Source: Pseudomaricurvus hydrocarbonicus
GTDB taxonomy: Bacteria > Pseudomonadota > Gammaproteobacteria > Pseudomonadales > Cellvibrionaceae
Direction of reading: 5' to 3'
DNA length: 64,000 nucleotides
Assembly (NCBI RefSeq): GCF_011602365.1
Contig: NZ_JAAONZ010000016.1
Span: 1-64,000 of the forward strand
A program made the position numbers and the translations under genes. The notes under the pieces were generated by a model. It saw only the letters and a program-made list of their open reading frames with translations. It did not search any database and was not told the origin of the DNA. This document shows, piece after piece, positions 56,765 to 64,000 of the stretch (the stretch's first letter is position 1; each line of letters begins with the position of its first letter).

Positions 56765-57477
56765 CAACGGTTGTGTTATTGCCCGGTCTTATTTGCGATC
56801 ACGCCAATTGGGCGGCGCAACAAGAGGCCTTGCTGGACGCAGGTTACGAAACCCTGATTATCGATTATGGCAACGCCGACACCATTGCCCACATGGCCAA
56901 GATTGTCCTCAGCCAGGCTCCGGAGCAATTTATAGTGATCGGCCACTCCATGGGCGGGCGAGTTGCTCTGGAAGTGGTCAGGCAGGCCAGTGAGCGCGTT
57001 ACAGCGCTTATTTTAATGGATACAGGTTATTTGCCCCTTGCTCAGAATCAACAAGGACAGCAAGAAGTCGCGGGGCGTATGGCACTGGTGGAGCAGGCAC
57101 AACGCGATGGCATGCGGGCCATGGGCGAGCTCTGGATGCAGGGGATGGTGTTGCCGGAACACTTGCAGGATCAGCAACTGTGTAACGCGATTCTCGATAT
57201 GATTGAGCGCAAGACACCCGAGCAGTTTGCCAACCAGCAACACGCCTTGATCGACCGACCAAATGCCCGCGCCGTGTTGAGTGCCCTCACCTGCCCGACG
57301 TGTTTTATCTGCGGCGATCAGGACGCCTGGAGCCCACTGGAGCGTCATCACGAGATGGCCAGATTGGTACCCGGCGCGCCGCCGGTCTTCAGCATCAAAA
57401 ACTCCGGCCATATGAGCACCATGGAACAACCCGAGTCAGTCAACGACGTCATCCTGTCCTGGCTTCAAACATTATAA
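56761..57477 (+). CDS. Alpha/beta hydrolase
   Basis: 238 residues. Oxyanion loop LLPGLICDHANW, nucleophile elbow GHSMGG, Asp in FICGDQDAWSP and His in NSGHMSTMEQP form the triad. It resembles MhpC/RutD-like small hydrolases. Starts inside the last codon of the SnoaL-like gene. Likely hydrolyses an ester, lactone or ring-cleavage product. No signal peptide. Confidence 0.88.
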   Translation: MTTVVLLPGLICDHANWAAQQEALLDAGYETLIIDYGNADTIAHMAKIVLSQAPEQFIVIGHSMGGRVALEVVRQASERVTALILMDTGYLPLAQNQQGQQEVAGRMALVEQAQRDGMRAMGELWMQGMVLPEHLQDQQLCNAILDMIERKTPEQFANQQHALIDRPNARAVLSALTCPTCFICGDQDAWSPLERHHEMARLVPGAPPVFSIKNSGHMSTMEQPESVNDVILSWLQTL

Positions 57478-57539
57478 TTGTGCTCTTGGCTAAAGACTGC
57501 AGCCATCCAATGTCCTGAGCCAACCCATAGCCACACGCA

Positions 57540-57733
57540 CCCGCTGTGGCAACTGTGGATCGTGACCTGGAGTCAGCAAGCGCTGAAATGCGTTGGAAGC
57601 TGCGACAGCGATTGGTGTAATGATCATTCAGCCGGTCAAAACGCCCTTTCGCGATCTGGTTAAGCCCATGCACGAAGCTTACGAAGGCACTTCGATAGAT
57701 GAGGTGTTACATGCAATTAAAACCATTCCTTAA
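57540..57733 (+). pseudogene. TRAP DctP binding protein, C-terminal remnant
   Basis: Frames at 57540-57600 and 57605-57733 together read DRDLESASAEMR, then NALEAATAIGVMIIQPVKTP and FRDLVKPMHEAY, ending HAIKTIP-stop. This is the form of the DctP C-terminal helices, broken by at least one frameshift. The rest of the gene is gone. Since TRAP systems often import uronates and an UxuR-like gene follows, it was probably part of a uronate-uptake operon. Confidence 0.5.
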
Positions 57734-57794
57734 TGCATTTCGTGGTGCAGTCCACTATCTGCAGATGGGCTTATATTAATGAGGCGTTGAAGGC

Positions 57795-58508
57795 TCAGTT
57801 GTTCTTTCTGTCCAACAAAGCCCTATCAGCGGCAATGGCATTGCTGATATGAGTGGCCATGGTTTGTCGTGCAGAAATTGGGTCACGAGATTGCAGGGCT
57901 TCAAAGATGGCTCGATGCTCCTGAGCTGAGGGATGTATGCCCTCTTCCCTGACCCGTTCATGGAATACGGCACTGATTTCGGAGCGATTGCGCAACTCCC
58001 ACAGCCAGCGAACCATAGAGGCCAGTGCGCTGTTTTGGGCCGCTTCGGCCAGAATACAGTGGAAGCGCTGATCGGCCTCTTCGCTGATGGAACCCTGTGA
58101 ATCCTCGCGCTCCATATCGTGCAAAGCTTCTTCCATTTCGGTCATTTGAGCTGGTGTGATGCGTGCCGCAGCCAGGGCTGCAATTTCACTTTCGAGCAGA
58201 CGCCTGGCTTCCAGTATCTCAAACGGCCCCGGCCCCTCATCGCGCAGACCACTGGTTAGATTGTTCTCAGTATCCATTTGCGGCAACACATAAATGCCGG
58301 AACCGGTGCGGATTTCTACCAGGCCTGCAATCTCCAAAGCAATCATGGCTTCGCGAATGGTGGGACGGCTGACTTCGAATTGCTGGGCCAGGTCGCGCTC
58401 GGAAGGCAACCGCTGTCCGGGTTCAATTTCACCGGATTTAATGAAATTTTCGATCTGGTTGGCCACCTCAAGGTAGAGGCGACGGACTTTGACAGCTTCA
58501 ATACGCAT
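57795..58508 (-). CDS. GntR/FadR-family regulator, UxuR/ExuR-like
   Basis: 237 residues. The winged HTH is YLEVANQIENFIKSGEIEPGQRLPSERDLAQQFEVSRPTIREAMIALEIAGLVEIRTGSGIYVL. The FCD-type all-helical ligand domain follows (LEARRLLESEIAALAAARIT; ... DPISARQTMATHISNAI), matching hexuronate regulators. No strong ribosome site precedes the ATG. It is intact although its presumed target genes uxuA, kdgK and dctP survive only as scraps nearby. Remaining targets may include the TonB receptor and esterase at 59-63 kb. Confidence 0.85.
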   Translation of the reverse strand: MRIEAVKVRRLYLEVANQIENFIKSGEIEPGQRLPSERDLAQQFEVSRPTIREAMIALEIAGLVEIRTGSGIYVLPQMDTENNLTSGLRDEGPGPFEILEARRLLESEIAALAAARITPAQMTEMEEALHDMEREDSQGSISEEADQRFHCILAEAAQNSALASMVRWLWELRNRSEISAVFHERVREEGIHPSAQEHRAIFEALQSRDPISARQTMATHISNAIAADRALLDRKNN

Positions 58509-58561
58509 GAGGGGGATAGCCGGTAAATAAATCAGATGGTCAGGCCAATAGTCTCACAAAT

Positions 58562-58668
58562 TTAAAAAAACTGCCAATTCTGATATGCGTAATCGACACC
58601 CCAAATGGTGAAGGGCTCCATGAACAGATAGTCCTTCTTGGCGACATTAGCAGTGGCATAGCCAGCAG
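58562..58668 (-). pseudogene. Unidentified gene tail joined to the repeat block
   Basis: Minus-strand frame with protein character (ATANVAKKDYLFMEPF, then TIWGVDYAYQNWQFF and stop). The open frame ends abruptly upstream at the border of the duplicated block (58670). No family recognised; probably the C-terminus of a gene of the lost uronate locus. Confidence 0.4.
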
Positions 58669-58669
58669 C

Positions 58670-58898
58670 AGCTCAGGGAAAGCTTTTAGGGACGGTGGCG
58701 GTACCTTTTCGTAATTTTGATCGGCGGTACGCATGTGCTGAGCACCGATGGATTATGAAAAAAAGGCCCCGGGGATCAGCCAGGAGAGCAGATAGCGACG
58801 AGATCCCCGAGGTGAGTTACAAGCTCACAAGGTTTGAGAGACAACAGTAAAAATCAAGCTTTTTCAGCCTTTCCAGGCTATCCATAACACCGTACAAT
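58670..58898. repeat. 229-bp duplicated block, copy 1
   Basis: Nearly identical to 63088-63316, in the same orientation, 4.4 kb away. It contains the uxuA tail and a hairpin with outer arms CGGGGATC (58770-58777) and GATCCCCG (58802-58809), probably the old operon terminator. Only scattered substitutions and one or two single-base indels separate the copies. Confidence 0.9.
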
Positions 58899-59071
58899 TC
58901 TACCAGGCTTTTCAAGCGCCCCAGATATGAATAACCAGAATTGGTTCCGATTTGTCCCACTTCATCGGCCATCAAATGTCCGTGATCCGGCCGCATGGGA
59001 ATTTCCAGGTCATTACGGCCAATGTCGGCACGACTATGCTCTTCTGCCAGAAGTGCTCCAATCAGCCACAC
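58817..59071 (-). pseudogene. uxuA: Mannonate dehydratase, C-terminal remnant
   Basis: The frame reads LIGALLAEEHSRADIGRNDL, then EIPMRPDHGHLMADE and SGYSYLGRLKSLVELYGVMD. The RPDHGHxMxDE and GYSxxGRLKGLxELxGV blocks are characteristic of UxuA (D-mannonate to 2-keto-3-deoxygluconate). Only the last 80 or so residues remain. One base is missing near the end compared with copy 2, so the natural stop is lost and the frame runs on. Not functional. Confidence 0.78.
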
Positions 59072-59155
59072 CTAAATCAAAAACTTTTCCCGCGAGCCTG
59101 GAGCGAGATCAAACAGAGGCTCACCGATAAAAACGATGCCTGGTAATTTGTTCAT
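59072..59155 (-). pseudogene. Start of a PfkB-type sugar kinase, probably kdgK, truncated
   Basis: ATG at 59155 opens MNKLPGIVFIGEPLFDLAPG and stops at codon 28. FIGEP near the N-terminus is typical of PfkB kinases such as 2-keto-3-deoxygluconate kinase. It is joined directly to the uxuA remnant, as after deletion of the genes between. The same start is present in copy 2 at 63334. Identification is tentative because so little is left. Confidence 0.45.
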
Positions 59156-59180
59156 TAACGAAACTGTGTTCTTCCTGTTC

Positions 59181-59207
59181 AAAAAAGGCAGCGGAAGAAC
59201 CGCTGCC
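59181..59207 (-). terminator. Terminator after a vanished TonB receptor
   Basis: GGCAGCGG / CCGCTGCC stem with an AAGAA loop and six A on the plus strand (T-run on the minus). Just upstream at 59212-59226 the bases match the stop and last codons of the receptor at 63397, so this is the tail of an ancestral receptor gene of which nothing else remains. Confidence 0.8.
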
Positions 59208-59288
59208 TGCGGTTACTTAAAACGCATTATTTTATTGCAGTTTCAAGTAATAACCGTTGTTTGTGATTGCGCGTGAGAGCAGTCAGAT

Positions 59289-60227
59289 TTACTGTGCACT
59301 CAACAGATTGCGACTTTTCAACCACAGCATAAATTGGTCCATGATTCCCTCGGTTGTCGTTCCGGGTTTACCCGCACCAAAACCGTGGCCGCCCCGCTCA
59401 TAGGCGTGAAGTTCAACCGAAATTCCTGCATCACGCCAAGCATTAATAATGCCAAATCCCTGTCCCGAAAATAGTGCATCATCCATGGCAATCGCTGAAA
59501 ACATCGGAGGCGAGTACTCAGGCACAGAAACAGATTTCATGGGGCCATAGATGTAGCCTAGAAAATCCGCCTGCTCATCGGCTTTTCCAGTTATCACGGT
59601 CTGTAATCCTGTCATGGCCCCTGCTGAAAAACCGATAAAACCTACGCGTTCAGGATCTACGCCCCATTCGCTTGCGCGGGCACGAATCAGCCGAAGCGCT
59701 TGCAGTGCATCAGCACCTGCCCTGGGCTCTTCAATTTTCGCGGGTTCTTTAGCTGATTTTTTGTCCGATCTGTTACCACTATTAGCAGCATTTTCGGCTA
59801 TTTGTCTCATGATTTCGCTTTCATCATCTGGCGTTTCGTTGATGCGGTACTTCAACACAAACGCTGCCACACCCTGTTCAGCCAGGCGTTTGGCAATATC
59901 AAAGCCTTCTTTATCTATAGCCAGCACCTTATATGCACCGCCTGGGGCAACAATGACAGCAAGCCCGGTAGCATCTTCCTCGGCAGGAAGCACAGGAGTG
60001 ATGGTAGGCCATGTAACGTTACGAACCCTCCGGCTTTCATTTCCATCATTGCGATCCAACAGGTTCCAGCGTTCGATGATATTGCTTTCAGGAATTTCAC
60101 CCGGCTCATAGAGCGGGATGGCATCTGTCTGAGGTGGCGTATCGATACGCTTGAGCTCAAATCCTGACTGCGCCCATGAGACGCCACTCACCAGAAGAGC
60201 ACTTAATAGAACAAATACTGATTTCAT
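59289..60227 (-). CDS. Secreted alpha/beta-hydrolase esterase, paralogue of the 29-kb esterase
   Basis: 312 residues from the Met at 60227 (GGAAG upstream). Signal peptide VFVLLSALLVSGVSWAQ. Oxyanion motif APGGAYKV, nucleophile elbow GFSAG, Asp in AMDDALF and His in RGGHGFG. Compared with the protein at 29128 it has an additional Lys/Glu-rich insert (SDKKSAKEPAKIEEP). Probably deacylates carbohydrate substrates. Lies downstream of the TonB receptor on the same strand, so perhaps co-transcribed. Confidence 0.85.
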   Translation of the reverse strand: MKSVFVLLSALLVSGVSWAQSGFELKRIDTPPQTDAIPLYEPGEIPESNIIERWNLLDRNDGNESRRVRNVTWPTITPVLPAEEDATGLAVIVAPGGAYKVLAIDKEGFDIAKRLAEQGVAAFVLKYRINETPDDESEIMRQIAENAANSGNRSDKKSAKEPAKIEEPRAGADALQALRLIRARASEWGVDPERVGFIGFSAGAMTGLQTVITGKADEQADFLGYIYGPMKSVSVPEYSPPMFSAIAMDDALFSGQGFGIINAWRDAGISVELHAYERGGHGFGAGKPGTTTEGIMDQFMLWLKSRNLLSAQ

Positions 60228-60353
60228 ATAGCAATCTTCCAAGTTTGCTTATTGCATAAGGAATCCAGTTAAATAAAAAACCAGACTCCAATCCTTCCTA
60301 TGGTCAGGAGACCTTCTCGCTTTCAATTAGAGAGAAGGTTTCCTTTGTCGGCC

Positions 60354-62639
60354 TTAGAAGTTGTAACTTGCGTTAATGCCGGCGTAGCGCATAGCGTTGC
60401 GTGACCACTGTTTGGAAATAGCCGTTGCACCACCAAATCGCTGACTGGCGTCGTCGTAACCCATGGAGTAGTTTTCGTCAAACAGGTTGTTAACAAAGAA
60501 GGTTACTTTGTACTGCTCGTTGGGTTCCACAATACCAACACTGATATTGGCAATGCCGTAGGCTTCCTGAGCGTTCAACGGGTTACCATAGAGGCTATAG
60601 TTGATGTCGTCCTGCCACTGGTAGTTTGCCTGGGCAAAGATATTAAAAGGCAGGCTGCCGGCGGAGCGCTCCCAGTAAGCAGACAGGTTATATTTCAGGT
60701 CCGGGGAGTTATTGAGGTCTTCACCACTCAAGTCCTGCACATCCAGCCCACCAGGCCCAGCACCAATCATACAGCCCTGGGCTTCAGTCTGACCAAAGTA
60801 GCATTGCGCGTTTTCAAAGCTCTCAAGGGTTGCATCCACGTACGCTACTGTAGCACTTAAGCGCAGATTCTCAGTTGCCTGAAAGGACAGATCAGCTTCT
60901 ACACCCTGGGTGCGTAATTCGCCCACGTTATTGAGTGCAAATACTGGTGCGCCAACGCTGTCCACTGTCGCGCCTTGCGCCTGATAGTCGTCAAAGTCCG
61001 TCAGGAAAGCGACCACTTCATAGCGGAAACGGCGATTTTCAGTCGTGCCCTTGATGCCCAGTTCGTAGGAAATGGAGTTTTCTTCGCCCACCGGGTTGTC
61101 GGCATCTGCTTGAGTAAAACCGGTTGCAACATCATAGGTTTGCCCCTTGTAGCCGGTACTCACAGAGCCAAATACCATGGCGCCATTGTCCAGAAAATGA
61201 CGCAGAGCCAGTTTTCCGGTTGCGGCATTCTGTGTGTCTTCACCTGAATAATTCTCAGGAGTGTCCGAAGTGAATCCGTTAGCATAGTAGTCGGTAAAAT
61301 CCGCCGAGATTTTTTCGCGGTTCAACCGGAAGCCGATATCCAGGAAGGTGTCCTCGGTGATGCTCAATGAGCCCTGCCCAAAAACCGCCATGCTTTCCGT
61401 TGCTGCAGTGGCATCCCATCTGGAGAGAAGAAACACCAGAGGCTTTCTGTCAAACTCTCGATCAACTTCAAAATCCGAGTAGAAAGCACCGAGCATATAC
61501 TCGAAATTGGTATCCGAGTTGGAAGTTAAGCGAATTTCCTGAGTAAAAGCCTTGGATTCTTCTGATGATTCCTGGATGATCACGGGGCCACCAATGCCCA
61601 GGGGATCGAAGATAGGCAACAAAAATGAAGGAAACGATTCTTCCATTGGAACGTCGGTCAGATCTGTATCAACTTGCGAGTCGACTTGGTACTTTTGATA
61701 GCTGCTGACGGATGTCAGTGTGTGTCCTGGCAACTCGTAATGCACTTTGAAAACCGCCATGTCCTGATCGGTTTGGTAGCCGTTAGGGCTGTCGGAACGC
61801 ATATTCTTGTTGTCTTCGCCGGGAACAATGCCTTCACCATAGACTGACGGATCCGCTTCAAACCAAGTGGATACTGAGCTGGATTCCTTTGAAGAGCTGT
61901 CGAGAATGACTTCCATATCCAGGGCATCGGTGGGCTGCCAAACCAGCTTGGCACGCAGGCCATCTGCCTTTTCGCCATTGAGGTCTTTGCCATTGGTCAG
62001 GTTAGTGATATAGCCATCACGATCCTGATAGTAGCCCGAAATACGGTAAGCCAGAGTCTCGGTGATAGGGCCAGAGAAAGAGAGCTGAACTTTTTCTTCA
62101 TCATCATCGGTCAAGCGTCCACTGATGCTGCCAGTGAATTCATCGCTCGGCGCCTTAGTCACAATATTAACCAGACCAGCAGAGGCGTTTTTACCAAACA
62201 GAGTGCCTTGAGGGCCTCTCAATACCTCAACGCGATCAATATCTACCAGATTGCTAAAGGCCTGTGCCTGACGGACCAGCGGTACTTCATCAACTACGAC
62301 TGACACACTGGCTTCTGTAGCGATACTGAACGATGCGGTACCCACGCCACGCATTCGGATGACGTTGCCTGCAGGGCCTTCACCCTGATCCATGGTCAGG
62401 GAGGGAGACACACGGGTGACATCAGTGAAGTTCTTGATGTCCAGTCTGTCGATGGCATCGGCATTCATCACAGAAATGGCGACAGGGACATCTTGTAGAT
62501 TCTGCTCCCGCTTCTGTGCAGTCACTACGATTTCTTCAAGCGCAAATTCCTGCGCATTGACAGGCATCTGAATCGCCAGAGACGACACGCCTATAGCTGC
62601 AGACAGCAGGCTGTATTTAAAGTGGTTGTGGGAAATCAT
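60354..62639 (-). CDS. TonB-dependent receptor
   Basis: 761 residues from the Met at 62639 (AGGAGAG upstream). Signal ends near VNAQ. Plug: EEIVVTAQKREQNLQDVPVAISVMNA, IRMRGVGTASFSIATEASVSV, VEVLRGPQGTLFGKNASAGLVNI. Barrel ends NASYNF. Its C-terminal 170 residues are closely similar to the partial receptor at 63397, for example LSGEDLNNSPDLKYN versus LSGKDLNNSPDFKFN, so the two arose by duplication. Likely imports a uronate- or hexose-containing oligosaccharide. Confidence 0.94.
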   Translation of the reverse strand: MISHNHFKYSLLSAAIGVSSLAIQMPVNAQEFALEEIVVTAQKREQNLQDVPVAISVMNADAIDRLDIKNFTDVTRVSPSLTMDQGEGPAGNVIRMRGVGTASFSIATEASVSVVVDEVPLVRQAQAFSNLVDIDRVEVLRGPQGTLFGKNASAGLVNIVTKAPSDEFTGSISGRLTDDDEEKVQLSFSGPITETLAYRISGYYQDRDGYITNLTNGKDLNGEKADGLRAKLVWQPTDALDMEVILDSSSKESSSVSTWFEADPSVYGEGIVPGEDNKNMRSDSPNGYQTDQDMAVFKVHYELPGHTLTSVSSYQKYQVDSQVDTDLTDVPMEESFPSFLLPIFDPLGIGGPVIIQESSEESKAFTQEIRLTSNSDTNFEYMLGAFYSDFEVDREFDRKPLVFLLSRWDATAATESMAVFGQGSLSITEDTFLDIGFRLNREKISADFTDYYANGFTSDTPENYSGEDTQNAATGKLALRHFLDNGAMVFGSVSTGYKGQTYDVATGFTQADADNPVGEENSISYELGIKGTTENRRFRYEVVAFLTDFDDYQAQGATVDSVGAPVFALNNVGELRTQGVEADLSFQATENLRLSATVAYVDATLESFENAQCYFGQTEAQGCMIGAGPGGLDVQDLSGEDLNNSPDLKYNLSAYWERSAGSLPFNIFAQANYQWQDDINYSLYGNPLNAQEAYGIANISVGIVEPNEQYKVTFFVNNLFDENYSMGYDDASQRFGGATAISKQWSRNAMRYAGINASYNF

Positions 62640-62867
62640 AAAACTCTCCTGATTCTCTCTAATTATTTTAATGTCCATGATACAACTGGTACTTATTGGC
62701 CATATGGGAAGGTGGCCTTACCAATAAGGGTAAACTACATCGAGAGCTCGCCTTTTTATAATCATTTTTTGCGATACATGGCATTGCGCATCGTGATGGG
62801 TTGGCCACCTGAAAAGCTAACCCCTTGATTTACAAGGAGTTACAACCTTTTAGCGGCATCAAAACGT
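62640..62867. other. Promoter region of the TonB receptor
   Basis: Contains the ribosome site and an 8-bp dyad (62692-62728). No gene. Confidence 0.5.
62692..62728. promoter_or_regulatory. Inverted repeat CTTATTGG ... CCAATAAG before the TonB receptor
   Basis: Exact 8-bp arms 21 bases apart, about 55 bases upstream of the receptor start. TTGG/CCAA dyads are typical of FadR/UxuR-type GntR sites, although the spacing is wider than usual. The intact UxuR-like gene at 57795 is the natural candidate regulator. Confidence 0.4.
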
Positions 62868-63092
62868 CTAGTTCGCCCGGGCCTCTGCTTTAACCACGTA
62901 ACCTTGATCAGCGGAGAAGATCAGCCAAGCTCGCCAACGGTGACGGTGACGGTGAGGTGACGGTGAGGTGAGGTGAGGTGAGGTGATGGTGATGGTGACA
63001 TGGAAAGTCTTTTTTATGACCTTGCGAGGTTCACCGGCCAGGTCAACCGTTCTCGCCTCACCACCACTGAAGAAATTATCTGGCTATAGCTC
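62868..63092 (-). pseudogene. Possible GH2 beta-mannosidase C-terminal remnant interrupted by a satellite
   Basis: Minus frame reads PDNFFSGGEARTVDLAGE, similar to the SDNFFxLxPGExxxV end of GH2 beta-mannosidases. It then runs through the GGTGA satellite as Thr/His/Pro-rich residues, and stops at 62868. The rest of the gene is absent: the fragment abuts the duplicated block. Identification is from a short motif. Confidence 0.4.
62938..62999. repeat. GGTGAC/GGTGA/GGTGAT short tandem repeat
   Basis: About 62 bases of interlocked five- and six-base units: GGTGAC x2-3, GGTGA runs, then GGTGAT x2. The mixed unit size and imperfect order indicate recent slippage. Inside a dead reading frame on the minus strand. 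Confidence 0.9.
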
Positions 63093-63316
63093 AGGGAAAG
63101 CTTTTAGGGACGATGGCGGTAACGTTTCGTAATTTCGATCGGCGGTACGCATGTGCTGAGCACCGATGGATGATGAAAAAAGGCCCCGGGGATCAGCCAG
63201 GAGAGCAGATAGCGACGAGATCCCCGAGGTGAGTTACAAGCTCACAAGGTTTGAGAGACAACAGTAAAAATCAAGCTTTCTTGAACCCTTCCAGGGTATC
63301 AATAACACCGTACAAT
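63088..63316. repeat. 229-bp duplicated block, copy 2
   Basis: Counterpart of 58670-58898. At its 3' end (AT at 63315-63316) it continues directly into the segment corresponding to 59136-59226, skipping 237 bases that copy 1 retains. The junction shares a two-base overlap (AT), as in microhomology-mediated deletion. Confidence 0.9.
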
Positions 63317-63334
63317 GCCTGGTAATTTGTTCAT
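63271..63334 (-). pseudogene. kdgK start fused to uxuA tail (copy 2)
   Basis: ATG at 63334 reads MNKLPGIVRCY and stops; the overlapping frame LYGVIDTLEGFKKA-stop is the undamaged end of uxuA. The deletion joins the first seven codons of the kinase-like gene to the last dozen of uxuA. Confidence 0.6.
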
Positions 63335-63360
63335 TAACGAAACCGCGTTATTCCTGTTCA

Positions 63361-63387
63361 AAAAAAGGCAGCGGAAGAACCGCTGCC
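63361..63387 (-). terminator. Terminator of the partial TonB receptor
   Basis: GGCAGCGG / CCGCTGCC stem, AAGAA loop, with T-run on the minus strand. Ten bases after the receptor stop. Confidence 0.9.
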
Positions 63388-63396
63388 TGCAGTTAC

Positions 63397-64000
63397 TTAA
63401 AACGCATAACTTGCTTTAATTCCAGCGTAACGACGTGATTCACGCGTCCACTGTTTGGTGATGTAGGCGTTTCCATCATTCTGGCGATCGGACAGATCCT
63501 GATAGCGGGTGGAGTAACGTTCGTCGAAAGCGTTATTGACAAACAATGTCACCTGATAGCGACCACTGGACTCAACGATGCCGACACCAAAGTTGGCAAT
63601 GCCATAAGCATCTTCAGCGTCATTCGGTGCGCCGTAAAGGTCAAAATTCACCTCATCTTGCCATTGGTAGTTGGCTTGTGCGAACCAATTGAAAGGCATG
63701 CTGCTGGAAACCTGCTCCCAGTAAGCGCCGGCGTTGAATTTGAAGTCCGGAGAGTTGTTCAAATCCTTACCACTCAGATCCTGCAGGAAGACAGACGGAT
63801 CGGATGTCGGTACGTTACAGCCTTCAGCAGCAGTTTGGCCGAAGTAACATTCTGCACCCACCCAGTCTTCGATCGTGGCATCAACCCAGGCGCCGCTAAA
63901 GTCCAGACGCAAACTTTCGGTGGCCTGATAAGACAGGTCGACTTCAACACCTTGCGTGCGCAGTTCACCGACATTGTTAAGGGAAAAATCAACCGAAGTA
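63397..64000 (-). CDS. TonB-dependent receptor, C-terminal part (runs off the window)
   Basis: About 200 residues of beta-barrel are visible; the frame stays open to the window edge (VDFSLNNVGELRTQGVEVDLSYQATESLRL is upstream of the first in-frame start). It ends KASYAF. The similarity to the receptor at 60354 runs through the whole visible part, including a Cys-containing loop (ECYFGQTAAEGC versus QCYFGQTEAQGC). Start and plug lie beyond 64000. Confidence 0.92.
   Translation of the reverse strand, partial: TSVDFSLNNVGELRTQGVEVDLSYQATESLRLDFSGAWVDATIEDWVGAECYFGQTAAEGCNVPTSDPSVFLQDLSGKDLNNSPDFKFNAGAYWEQVSSSMPFNWFAQANYQWQDEVNFDLYGAPNDAEDAYGIANFGVGIVESSGRYQVTLFVNNAFDERYSTRYQDLSDRQNDGNAYITKQWTRESRRYAGIKASYAF

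Noticed and set aside
57449-57673. Minus-strand frame after the alpha/beta hydrolase, first taken for a transposase piece
   Set aside because: The plus strand reads as a DctP C-terminus, which explains the region better.
62938-62999. CRISPR-like array
   Set aside because: Units of five or six bases in direct contact, with no spacers; it is a simple satellite.

Overview
The window looks like chromosome from a Gram-negative heterotroph, most likely a marine or plant-litter gammaproteobacterium of Cellvibrionales/Alteromonadales type. That placement is an inference from four TonB-dependent receptors with a VTAQKRE/VTATRTE-type plug start, Tat and lipoprotein signals, a GluP-type sugar permease, LacI, UxuR-like and VanR-like control, and LigAB-type ring cleavage. 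I see no rRNA, tRNA, CRISPR array or replication origin. The window is an accessory, catabolic mosaic in which intact operons alternate with many decayed genes.

Layout. 1-4.3 kb: 3' end of an IS3-family element that has cut off an SDR gene, a lipoprotein GH3 glycosidase, and an AT-rich patch with a methyltransferase. 4.1-17.4 kb: a redox cluster made of an SDR and an aldehyde dehydrogenase (minus), a divergent TonB receptor, an AraC regulator, a soluble periplasmic PQQ dehydrogenase with a cytosolic ThDP enzyme, and an opposed set of a mono-haem cytochrome c, a Tat-exported ThDP enzyme and an unknown protein. 17.5-22 kb: an MFS fragment, an orphan DctP, a frameshifted TetR, an exonuclease tail, and a tyrosine recombinase flanked by two long perfect inverted repeats. 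22.1-38.4 kb: a polysaccharide locus, all minus (GluP, GH3, TonB receptor, esterase, GH42, DUF1593, GH51, GH30), with a LacI regulator; a palindromic LacI-type operator lies before gluP and a near-identical one before the lacI gene. Substrate is probably an arabinose/galactose-containing plant or algal polymer.

38.8-42 kb: IS66 remnants, a HipBA pair and an acidic zinc-ribbon protein. 42.4-45.6 kb: TetR with a perfect operator, controlling a Rieske oxygenase, a small protein and an SDR. 46.5-57.5 kb: an aromatic-catabolism region with MarR and a Rieske demethylase, a VanA-like oxygenase with three VanR-type operators but a damaged GntR gene, two LysR regulators, a C-C-hydrolase-like protein, a cyclase-family hydrolase, LigA/LigB extradiol dioxygenase, a SnoaL-like protein and an alpha/beta hydrolase. 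57.5-64 kb: a decayed uronate locus (DctP tail, intact UxuR-like GntR, uxuA and kdgK remnants, a beta-mannosidase-like tail containing a GGTGA satellite) with a 229-bp duplicated block, an esterase and two paralogous TonB receptors, the last cut by the window edge.

The best candidate for an undescribed system is the 4.3-17.4 kb cluster. It pairs a periplasmic PQQ dehydrogenase and cytochrome c with a Tat-exported ThDP enzyme whose canonical GDG metal/ThDP motif reads SDA. The 50.8-57.5 kb LigAB cluster is the second candidate.
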